Assembly: GCA_947176355.1 (NCBI GenBank)
Contig: CAMWQY010000043.1
Coordinates: 1-12,853 of the forward strand
DNA length: 12,853 nucleotides
Source of the DNA: an uncultured Porphyromonadaceae bacterium
GTDB taxonomy: Bacteria > Bacteroidota > Bacteroidia > Bacteroidales > Muribaculaceae
Reading direction: 5' to 3'
Below, piece by piece: positions 1-6,998 of the stretch. The number at the start of each line of letters is the position of its first letter. Position 1 is the first letter of the stretch. A program made the translations under genes and the position numbers. Below the pieces are notes generated by a model. It was not told where the DNA came from, searched no databases, and saw only the letters and a program-made list of their open reading frames with translations.

Positions 1-1
1 C

Positions 2-286
2 GTACTCGGTCTCGCCGCCATAATAACTTATTATAAAGGTGGTAATCGTGAAGATGGGGCTCCTATACAGCCGAAAGACGACAAAAAGATCATGGACCTT
101 CTTACTGAACTTTGGGCTACCGGCGATACTCGCAAAGTCGCAGAAGGCGTTCTCGCAGCTGACGATCTGATATGGAAAGAACATGGTAATCTAAATGAAA
201 TTCCGGGTCTAACTGACCTCGTTGTAGAATATCTCGACAGCATCCAGGACAAGGGTATGCTTGCAACTGTTGAGTCAATTCTCTGA
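2..286 (+). CDS. uxaB: Altronate oxidoreductase / tagaturonate reductase, C-terminal part (5' end outside window)
   Basis: The reading frame is open from base 2 to a TGA at 284-286 and encodes the last 94 residues of a protein whose start lies left of the window. The fragment begins VLGLAAIITYYKGG and continues with LWATGDTRKVAEGVLAAD and LNEIPGLTDLV, which I recognise as the helical C-terminal domain of UxaB-type mannitol-dehydrogenase-family enzymes. The family reduces D-tagaturonate to D-altronate with NADH in the cytoplasm, the second step of galacturonate catabolism. The NAD-binding domain and catalytic residues are not visible here. The immediate neighbours uxaA and uxaC encode the following and preceding steps, which strongly supports the call. 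Fructuronate reductase (UxuB) is a related alternative, but the context favours UxaB. Confidence 0.85.
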   Translation, partial: VLGLAAIITYYKGGNREDGAPIQPKDDKKIMDLLTELWATGDTRKVAEGVLAADDLIWKEHGNLNEIPGLTDLVVEYLDSIQDKGMLATVESIL

Positions 287-407
287 TTGGAATAATTTAT
301 GCCCGACCGGCTAATCCCCTGTCGGGCATATCTAATATATAGATAATCCCTCGCCAACCAACTGACTCCATAAGCCATTGAATGAGCGAAGCGAAACTCA
401 AATAAAT
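287..407 (+). other. uxaB-uxaA intergenic region
   Basis: This is the longest gap in the window (121 bases). It holds the stem-loop at 298-330 and, overlapping its right edge, an AT-rich inverted repeat TATCTA-N5-TAGATA at 329-345. An in-frame TTG at 378 would extend UxaA by 10 residues, but the ATG at 408 matches the usual family start. I see no convincing Bacteroidetes TTTG/TAnnTTTG promoter pair, so I cannot say whether uxaA has its own promoter. Confidence 0.5.
298..330 (+). other. Intergenic stem-loop between uxaB and uxaA
   Basis: A perfect 10-bp inverted repeat, TATGCCCGAC (298-307) and GTCGGGCATA (321-330), encloses a 13-base loop, 11 bases after the uxaB stop. The core is GC-rich, so the RNA hairpin should be stable. 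No T-tract follows on either strand, so it is not a standard intrinsic terminator. It could be a 3'-end stabiliser, an attenuator or a processing site that sets different mRNA levels for uxaB and uxaA; this role is inference. Confidence 0.6.
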
Positions 408-1907
408 ATGAAAGATTATATTAAGATCAATCCCTCTGACAATGTGGCAGTAGCCATCAGCACTCTTTCTAACGGACAGGAAGTAATTGTAGACGGGGTG
501 ACATTCAATCTCGTTTCGGATATCCCTGCAGGACATAAGTTTGCCCTCAAAGATATCAAGGAGGGAGAAAATGTAATAAAATACGGTTTCCCAATCGGAC
601 ATGCCAAGCATGACATATCCATGGGTTCATTTCTTGACGACCATGATATAAAGACCAACCTTGAAGGTCAACTTGACTATTCAGATATAAAGCGAAAACC
701 GGTAGAAAAAAGTGTTTGCACAGGTGGTGAGCGTACTTTTGAAGGTTTCCTTCGTAAAGATGGTCAAGCCGGAGTTCGCAATGAGATTTGGGTGATTCCT
801 ACAGTAGGTTGCGTCAATGGTATAGCAAAACAAATAGTTGACAAGCTCAATGCAGAGACAGGTGCTGAAGGAGTCGATGGAATTTTTGCTTTTCCCCACA
901 ATTATGGATGCTCTCAACTTGGAGATGATCATGAGAATACAAAGAAAATTCTTCGTGACATGGTCTTACATCCCAATGCTGGAGGAATCCTCGTCGTTGG
1001 CCTCGGATGCGAGAACAACCAACCTAAGGTTTTTGAACAGTTCTGCGGCGACTATGATCGAGACAGAGTAAAATTCATGGTTTGTCAGGAAGTGGAAGGT
1101 GATGAAGTGGAATATGGTCTTAACATCCTCCGTTCCCTTTATGAAAAAGCCAAAGAGGATAAACGCACCACTCTCCCGGCCTCAAAACTCAAAATTGGTC
1201 TAAAATGTGGTGGTAGCGATGGCTTCTCCGGCATTACCGCCAATCCTCTTCTTGGAGAATTCTCCGACTTCCTTTGCGACTGCCAGGGTGGCACGACTGT
1301 TCTTACAGAAGTTCCGGAAATGTTTGGTGCAGAGACCATCTTAATGCAAAGATGTGCAGACGATCATCTTCTTGGACAGACCATCACACTTATCAACGAC
1401 TTTAAGGAATACTTCCTAAGCCATGGAGAACCTGTAGGTGAGAATCCATCTCCGGGTAATAAGGCAGGAGGAATCTCTACACTTGAAGAGAAAGCTCTCG
1501 GTTGCACCCAGAAGAGTGGCAAGAGTGAAGTCAAGGGTGTGCTTGCATACGGAGAACGCATTCACAACCATGGACTCAACCTACTTTCTGCTCCCGGCAA
1601 TGACCTTGTGGCTTCGACCGCACTTGCAGCTTCCGGCTGCCAGATTGTGCTCTTCACTACCGGTCGCGGTACTCCTTTTGGAACATTCGTGCCAACTGCC
1701 AAAATATCCACCAACAGTAATCTTGCAAAAAGAAAACCTGATTGGATCGACTTCAATGCCGGTGTACTCGTAGAAGATGCTGACATGAAGGATGTTGCCA
1801 AGAAGTTTGCTGATTTCGTGCTTGATGTAGCAAGTGGGAAAAAAGTGAATTCTGAAAAGGCGGGAATCCACGAAATAGCTATATTTAAAAATGGCGTGAC
1901 CCTTTAG
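408..1907 (+). CDS. uxaA: Altronate dehydratase
   Basis: From the ATG at 408 the protein is 499 residues, close to the usual length for UxaA. It dehydrates D-altronate to 2-keto-3-deoxy-D-gluconate in the cytoplasm. Known family members are iron-dependent lyases of the galactarate/altronate dehydratase family. An N-terminal SAF-like domain spans about residues 10-83. The main dehydratase domain follows, with GFLRKDGQAGVRN (113-125), PHNYGCSQ (163-170), GLGCENNQ (198-205), KCGGSDGFSG (266-275) and GRGTPFG (419-425). H164, C168 and C201 lie in conserved family motifs and are candidate metal or active-site residues. An upstream in-frame TTG at 378 is possible, but MKDYIKIN is the typical family N-terminus and A-rich sequence precedes the ATG. 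It ends 36 bases before uxaC. No damage is visible. Confidence 0.95.
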   Translation: MKDYIKINPSDNVAVAISTLSNGQEVIVDGVTFNLVSDIPAGHKFALKDIKEGENVIKYGFPIGHAKHDISMGSFLDDHDIKTNLEGQLDYSDIKRKPVEKSVCTGGERTFEGFLRKDGQAGVRNEIWVIPTVGCVNGIAKQIVDKLNAETGAEGVDGIFAFPHNYGCSQLGDDHENTKKILRDMVLHPNAGGILVVGLGCENNQPKVFEQFCGDYDRDRVKFMVCQEVEGDEVEYGLNILRSLYEKAKEDKRTTLPASKLKIGLKCGGSDGFSGITANPLLGEFSDFLCDCQGGTTVLTEVPEMFGAETILMQRCADDHLLGQTITLINDFKEYFLSHGEPVGENPSPGNKAGGISTLEEKALGCTQKSGKSEVKGVLAYGERIHNHGLNLLSAPGNDLVASTALAASGCQIVLFTTGRGTPFGTFVPTAKISTNSNLAKRKPDWIDFNAGVLVEDADMKDVAKKFADFVLDVASGKKVNSEKAGIHEIAIFKNGVTL

Positions 1908-1943
1908 ACATTTTATCATACAACATTCATAATCTATCATTTT

Positions 1944-3359
1944 ATGAAACCTTTCATGGACGAAAACTTTCTGTTGCAGACAGAAACTGCACAGAAGCTC
2001 TATCACGAGCATGCGGCAAAAATGCCGATTATTGACTACCATTGCCATCTGATCCCAAAGATGGTGGCAGACGACCACAAATTCTCTTCAATTACCGAGC
2101 TCTGGCTTGGTGGAGACCACTATAAATGGCGTGCCATGCGTAGCAATGGTGTTGACGAACGTTTCTGCACCGGCAAAGACACCACTGATTGGGAAAAATT
2201 CCAGAAATGGGCAGAGACAGTGCCTTATACTTTCCGCAATCCCCTCTACCATTGGACTCATCTCGAGCTAAAGACAGCTTTTGGCATAGATAAATTGCTT
2301 AATCCAGAGACAGCAAAAGAAATATTCGACGAATGTAACGACAAACTTCGCAACGATCCTAACATGACCGCCCGCGGACTTATGCGTCGCTATAATGTGG
2401 AGACGGTGTGCACCACCGACGATCCAGCTGATTCTCTTGAATACCATAAACAGGTAAGAGACTCCGGTTTTGAGATCAAGATGCTTCCTACTTGGCGTCC
2501 TGACAAAGCCATGGCTGTAGACAAACCGGCTGAATATCGCGAATATATCGCTAAACTCGGAGAAGCTGCCGGCATTGAGATTCGTAATTTCAACGACCTC
2601 GTAGATGCACTCCAGAAGCGTCATGATTTCTTCGAAGAAATGGGTTGCCGTCTTTCCGACCATGGTATAGAAGAGTTCTATGCTGAAGATTATACTCAAC
2701 CGGAAATAGACGCAATCTTCGCAAAGGTTATCAATGGCGGTGAACTCACTCAAGAAGAAGTGGATAAGTTCAAAAGTGCCATGATGATAGTATTTGGCGA
2801 AATGGACTATGAAAGCGGCTGGACACAGCAGTTCCATTATGGTGCAATCCGCGACAACAACTCCAAGATGTTTAAACTCCTTGGACCTGACACCGGCTTC
2901 GACTCAATCGGTGAATTCAACACTGCTAAGAAATGTGCGAAATATCTCGACAAACTCAATAGCAATGGAAAGCTGACCAAGACCATTATCTACAATCTCA
3001 ATCCTTGTGCAAATGAAGTGATGGCTACTATGCTCGGTAACTTCCAGGATGGAAGCATTGCAGGTAAGATACAGCTTGGTTCAGGATGGTGGTTCCTTGA
3101 TCAGAAGGATGGTATGCAAAAGCAAATGAACGCTTTGTCACTTCTCGGACTGCTTAGCCGCTTCGTAGGTATGCTCACCGACAGCCGTTCATTCCTTTCT
3201 TATCCGCGTCATGAATATTTCCGTCGTACACTCTGCAACCTTGTGGGTACGGATATCGAAAACGGAGAACTCCCCTACACCGGATACGAAGAGAAGCGTG
3301 TCAATCAGATGATTGAAGATATTTGCTACAACAATGCTAAAAACTACTTCAAGTTCTGA
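1944..3359 (+). CDS. uxaC: Uronate (glucuronate/galacturonate) isomerase
   Basis: This 471-residue protein is full length for UxaC, an amidohydrolase-superfamily enzyme. It interconverts D-galacturonate and D-tagaturonate, and D-glucuronate and D-fructuronate, in the cytoplasm. Diagnostic sequences are DYHCHL (31-36; H33 and H35 are the expected metal ligands), TTDDPAD (157-163), the GSGWWF segment (379-384) and GMLTDSRSFLSYPRHEYFRR (409-428). The start MKPFMDENFLLQTETA matches the family N-terminus; M5 is a less likely alternative. It is the first catabolic step after uptake and sits with uxaB and uxaA, giving all three steps from galacturonate to KDG. Its stop lies 2 bases before the exuT-like start, which suggests translational coupling. 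Glucuronate could enter too, but no uxuB or uxuA is visible to process fructuronate. Confidence 0.96.
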   Translation: MKPFMDENFLLQTETAQKLYHEHAAKMPIIDYHCHLIPKMVADDHKFSSITELWLGGDHYKWRAMRSNGVDERFCTGKDTTDWEKFQKWAETVPYTFRNPLYHWTHLELKTAFGIDKLLNPETAKEIFDECNDKLRNDPNMTARGLMRRYNVETVCTTDDPADSLEYHKQVRDSGFEIKMLPTWRPDKAMAVDKPAEYREYIAKLGEAAGIEIRNFNDLVDALQKRHDFFEEMGCRLSDHGIEEFYAEDYTQPEIDAIFAKVINGGELTQEEVDKFKSAMMIVFGEMDYESGWTQQFHYGAIRDNNSKMFKLLGPDTGFDSIGEFNTAKKCAKYLDKLNSNGKLTKTIIYNLNPCANEVMATMLGNFQDGSIAGKIQLGSGWWFLDQKDGMQKQMNALSLLGLLSRFVGMLTDSRSFLSYPRHEYFRRTLCNLVGTDIENGELPYTGYEEKRVNQMIEDICYNNAKNYFKF

Positions 3360-3361
3360 TT

Positions 3362-4882
3362 ATGGCTAATACTTCACCTTTGGCAGCTGCAAATCAAAAG
3401 ATGACCAACTTCCGTTGGACGATCTGCTTGCTGCTTTTCCTCGCTACCACGGTCAACTATATGGACCGTCAGGTGCTTTCTTTGACTTGGAAAGAGTTCA
3501 TATCTCCGGAATTCCACTGGACTGATGCAAACTATGGTCTTATAACCGCTGTCTTCTCCATAGTCTATGCAATCGCTAACCTTATAGCCGGTAGATTTAT
3601 CGACTGGATGGGTACAAAGAAAGGTTATCTTTGGGCTATCGGAGTATGGTCAGCCGGTGCATGTGCACATGCCCTTTGTGGTGTAGCTACTGAAGGATAT
3701 CTCAGCGTATTCAAAGGCATCGATATGAAAAGCGCCCATGCGCTCGTAGAAGCATCCGGAGATATAGCCGTGCTGATTGCTACTGTATCAGTTTGGTTCT
3801 TCCTTGCTGCTCGTACGGTACTTGCACTTGGTGAAGCAGGCAACTTCCCTGCTGCAATCAAGGTAACTGCAGAATACTTCCCGAAGCGTGACCGTGCGTA
3901 TGCCACTTCTATCTTCAATGCCGGTTCTGCCGTGGGAGCTTTAATTGCACCTTTCTCTATCGGTCCTCTCGCTAAGTTCTTCCAGAGTATTGGTTGGGGC
4001 AACGGTTGGGAAATGGCATTCATCGTCATCGGTGCTCTCGGCTTTATTTGGATGGGCTTCTGGGTATTCCTTTATAAGGAACCGGCTCAGAATCCCCGTG
4101 TTAACGAAGCTGAGCTTGCTTATATAGAGCAAGACAACACTACTCCTGATGAGTCAGCAAGAGAGAAAGCTGAGATTGAAGACAGCGAAACAGCTACCAT
4201 ATCTTTCTGGCAATGTTTCAAATATCCTCAAACCTGGGCTGTTTTCTTTGGTAAGTTCCTCACTGATGGAGTATGGTGGTTCTTCCTTTTCTGGACCCCT
4301 GCTTACATTACGGATGTGTTCAAGCTTTCCACGTCTCAGGGAGAAGGCATGCTGATGATTTTTGTACTTTACTTAATCACCATGCTTTCTATCTACGGTG
4401 GTAAACTTCCTACTATCTTCATTGATAATGCGGCTAAAAGAGGAATTACTGTCAATCCGTATGCTGCGCGCATGAAGGCGATGTTTATCTTCGCTCTCTT
4501 CCCACTTCTTGCACTTCTTGCTCAGCCTCTTGCAAGCGTTTCTCAATGGATGCCCATCATAATCATTGGTATAGCCGGTGCGGCCCATCAGTCTTGGAGT
4601 GCCAACATCTATTCAGTAGTAGGCGACATGTTCCCCAAGAGCACTATAGCAACAATCATCGGTATCGGCGGTATGGCTGGTGGATGCGGATCTTTCCTCA
4701 TCAACTATGGATCAGGAATTCTTTTTGATTATGCTGCAGCCAGTCAGATGTCACTCTTCAGCTTCACAGGTAAACCAGCCGGATACTTCATCGTATTTTG
4801 TATCTGTGGTGTGGCTTATCTTCTTGGCTGGTGTATCATGAAACTTCTTGTGCCTAAATACAAGAAAATTGAAGTGGCTTAA
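3362..4882 (+). CDS. exuT: Hexuronate transporter, MFS anion:cation symporter family (ExuT-like)
   Basis: This 506-residue, strongly hydrophobic protein is an inner-membrane MFS permease with about 12 predicted helices. YMDRQVLS (33-40) at the end of TM1, the TM2-TM3 loop motif RFIDWMGTKKGY (78-89) and LGEAGNFPAAIK (156-167) are typical of the ACS subfamily (ExuT, GudP, DgoT). A longer-than-usual loop of about 35 residues (roughly 107-141) lies between TM3 and TM4, and a charged central loop (about 240-275) separates the two halves. The likely substrate is D-galacturonate and/or D-glucuronate, because the genes on its left encode their catabolism and those on its right liberate uronic acids outside the cytoplasm. 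Translation probably depends on uxaC: only 2 bases separate them and no independent ribosome binding site is evident. The exact substrate is inferred. Confidence 0.9.
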   Translation: MANTSPLAAANQKMTNFRWTICLLLFLATTVNYMDRQVLSLTWKEFISPEFHWTDANYGLITAVFSIVYAIANLIAGRFIDWMGTKKGYLWAIGVWSAGACAHALCGVATEGYLSVFKGIDMKSAHALVEASGDIAVLIATVSVWFFLAARTVLALGEAGNFPAAIKVTAEYFPKRDRAYATSIFNAGSAVGALIAPFSIGPLAKFFQSIGWGNGWEMAFIVIGALGFIWMGFWVFLYKEPAQNPRVNEAELAYIEQDNTTPDESAREKAEIEDSETATISFWQCFKYPQTWAVFFGKFLTDGVWWFFLFWTPAYITDVFKLSTSQGEGMLMIFVLYLITMLSIYGGKLPTIFIDNAAKRGITVNPYAARMKAMFIFALFPLLALLAQPLASVSQWMPIIIIGIAGAAHQSWSANIYSVVGDMFPKSTIATIIGIGGMAGGCGSFLINYGSGILFDYAAASQMSLFSFTGKPAGYFIVFCICGVAYLLGWCIMKLLVPKYKKIEVA

Positions 4883-4899
4883 TTCTTAGAAATTTAAAA

Positions 4900-6993
4900 A
4901 TGAAGAAAATATCAATTTTGTTACTCGCGCTGGCAGCTTTGCTGCCAACGCGAATTGTTGCACAAGAGCAGACAGATACCATCACAATTTGGATGGCGGG
5001 AGACTCTACTATGGCCAATAAGCCAATCGATGATGAAAAGCAAGAAAGAGGCTGGGGTCAAATGCTCCCGATGCTCCTTCAAGGCCCCGTGAAAGTCAGC
5101 AATCATGCTGTCAACGGGCAGAGCTCCAAAAGCTTCATCGACAGTGGCAGATGGGATAAGATGATGGCTGGAGTCAAGAAAGGCGACTATGTGATCATTC
5201 AATTCGGACACAACGACGAAAAAATCAAAAGTGCTGAAAGATATTCTGCTCCCGGATCTACGTTCGACGCTAATCTAACTAAGATGGTGAAGGATGTCAA
5301 GAAGAAAGGTGCAACTCCTATCCTTATGAACTCCATAGTGCGCCGCAACTTCCCAACCGATAAAGTAGACAACACCAAAGATGTAAGCGACCATGAAGCT
5401 GGTCCGACAAATGTTGATCCAAAAGCGGAAGGCTCCACTTTGGTTGATACTCATGGTGAGTATCTTGTTAGTCCACGCAATGTTGCCAAAAAGCAGAAAG
5501 TTACTTTTATCGACTTTAACGCTTCTACCCACAACCTTGTGCAATATCTCGGCACAGAGAAATCAAAAGCACTCTACATGTGGATTCCTGAAGGAAAATA
5601 CAAATTTTGTCCGAAAGGGAAAATCGACAACACTCATCTGAACATATATGGAGCAACAGTTTTGGCTCGTCTGGCTGCCGATTCTCTCGCAAAACGAGTA
5701 CCTGAACTCGCTAAATATGTAATTCCTCAGGAAAACGCCCGCGAGATGAACTACGTAGTTACTGATCTTGGTGTTTATTCCAACGACAGTACCGTACTTC
5801 AGACTGAAGCTATCCAGAATATCATAGATATTGCTGAGGCAAATGGAGGCGGACGCATTATTTTTCCAGCCGGTACTTATCTGACCGGGGCTCTTTTCTT
5901 CAAGCCAGGTACTCGCCTGCATCTCGAAAAAGGAGCAAAGATTAAGGGTTCGGACGATATCGATAACTTCCCTTTGATTCCATCTCGAATGGAAGGCAAA
6001 AGCATATATTACTATGCTGCCCTTATCAATGCTTATTTCGTAAAGGGATTTGAGATCACAGGTTCCGGCACAATTGACGGAAATGGCTATAATTACTGGA
6101 TGGACTTCTGGAATAACCGAGACCGTGCAGTAGCAGCTAAGCGCAAATGGACAAATCTTGAAGCTCACCGTCCGAGACTTGTGTTCCTGTGGGGCTGTAA
6201 CGACCTGAAAATATCCGGCGTAAATCTTCAAAATTCACCTTTCTGGACCACTCACCTATATATGTGTGACGATGTAGTCATTGAAAATTGCCGCATCACT
6301 GCTCCTCGTGGAGAAGTACGCGCACCAAGCAGCGACGCTCTTGACCTCGATGCTTGCCGCAGAGTAGTGGTAAGAAATTGCTATCTCAACTGTGACGATG
6401 ACGGTGTTTGCCTTAAGGGAGGCAAAGGCGTTTATGCCAACAGGACAATGGATAATGGCATTTGCGAAGACATCCTCGTAGAAAATTGCGAATTCGGACG
6501 CAACCTTCACGGAGTCCTTACTCTTGGAAGCGAATGTGTCCACGCTAAAAACGTTGTGGTACGCAATTGTAAGGTTGATATCAATGCGGCTGTACTTCGT
6601 CTCAAGATGCGTCCTGACACCTATCAGATATATGAGAATGTCAAGATTGAGAATATTACGGGGACATGTGGCACCGTGATGGATATGAAACCATGGAAGC
6701 AGTTCTTCACTCTTGAAGGAAGCAATGAAAAACCATTTGGCATAGTGCGTAACATAGAAATTAAAAACGTCGATGTCAACTGCAACACACTTTGCCATAT
6801 CCAGGGTAACCCCGATGATCAAGTGTCAAACATAAGTTTCGATAATGTAAAGGTTGAGGCTAAAGATCCTTCAATTACAGTTGTAGCTTATCCGGAAGTG
6901 AAATTCCATAATGTAAAAATGAACGGAAAAACATTCAATCCTGAAGCTGAAAGACTCAATCTTCCTGAAGAAAACGAATACGACAAACTATAA
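4900..6993 (+). CDS. Secreted fusion: CE12-type (rhamnogalacturonan) acetylesterase + GH28 family domain
   Basis: The protein has 697 residues and a signal peptide, MKKISILLLALAALLPTRIVA, with likely cleavage after A21, so it should be periplasmic. Residues about 26-275 form an SGNH hydrolase of the CE12/RhgT type: GDST (34-37, nucleophile S36), VNGQSS (71-76), GHND (103-106, oxyanion N105) and DNTH (243-246, D243 and H246 complete the triad). Residues about 283-680 form a GH28 parallel beta-helix, starting with ANGGGRIIFPAGTYLTG (314-330). The GH28 catalytic motifs are present but divergent: SSD (477-479) for NTD, DDG (500-502) for DDC, LHG (536-538) for GHG and RLK (567-569) for RIK. The likely role is removal of acetyl groups from pectin GalA residues together with hydrolysis of a GalA linkage. 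The exact GH28 substrate is unknown. It starts 17 bases after exuT and ends 5 bases before the next fusion. Confidence 0.88.
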   Translation: MKKISILLLALAALLPTRIVAQEQTDTITIWMAGDSTMANKPIDDEKQERGWGQMLPMLLQGPVKVSNHAVNGQSSKSFIDSGRWDKMMAGVKKGDYVIIQFGHNDEKIKSAERYSAPGSTFDANLTKMVKDVKKKGATPILMNSIVRRNFPTDKVDNTKDVSDHEAGPTNVDPKAEGSTLVDTHGEYLVSPRNVAKKQKVTFIDFNASTHNLVQYLGTEKSKALYMWIPEGKYKFCPKGKIDNTHLNIYGATVLARLAADSLAKRVPELAKYVIPQENAREMNYVVTDLGVYSNDSTVLQTEAIQNIIDIAEANGGGRIIFPAGTYLTGALFFKPGTRLHLEKGAKIKGSDDIDNFPLIPSRMEGKSIYYYAALINAYFVKGFEITGSGTIDGNGYNYWMDFWNNRDRAVAAKRKWTNLEAHRPRLVFLWGCNDLKISGVNLQNSPFWTTHLYMCDDVVIENCRITAPRGEVRAPSSDALDLDACRRVVVRNCYLNCDDDGVCLKGGKGVYANRTMDNGICEDILVENCEFGRNLHGVLTLGSECVHAKNVVVRNCKVDINAAVLRLKMRPDTYQIYENVKIENITGTCGTVMDMKPWKQFFTLEGSNEKPFGIVRNIEIKNVDVNCNTLCHIQGNPDDQVSNISFDNVKVEAKDPSITVVAYPEVKFHNVKMNGKTFNPEAERLNLPEENEYDKL
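4925..4953 (+). other. Strong stem-loop inside the signal-peptide coding region of the CE12-GH28 gene
   Basis: The arms CGCGCTGGCAGC (4926-4937) and GCTGCCAACGCG (4941-4952) pair at 11 of 12 positions (one C-A mismatch) around a TTT loop; an extra T-A pair closes the base at 4925/4953. It starts 25 bases after the first base of the start codon. The hairpin is GC-rich in a region that is otherwise not. It may slow translation while the signal peptide emerges, or act as an mRNA structural element. Chance arising from Ala/Leu codon choice is also possible. Confidence 0.5.
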
Positions 6994-6998
6994 TAAAA

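Noticed and set aside
287..300. TAATTTAT near 293 as a Bacteroidetes -7 promoter element
   Set aside because: It matches TAnnTTTG only in part and no well-spaced TTTG -33 element is evident.
298..330. Intrinsic terminator after uxaB
   Set aside because: The stem is strong but no T-tract follows on either strand.
378..407. TTG at 378 as the uxaA start
   Set aside because: The 10 extra residues do not resemble the family N-terminus, while the ATG at 408 gives the typical MKDYIKIN start and usual length.
5563..6231. Minus-strand open frame of 222 codons within the CE12-GH28 gene
   Set aside because: It lies wholly antisense to a coding region with clear motifs, and no family resemblance or start context was seen.
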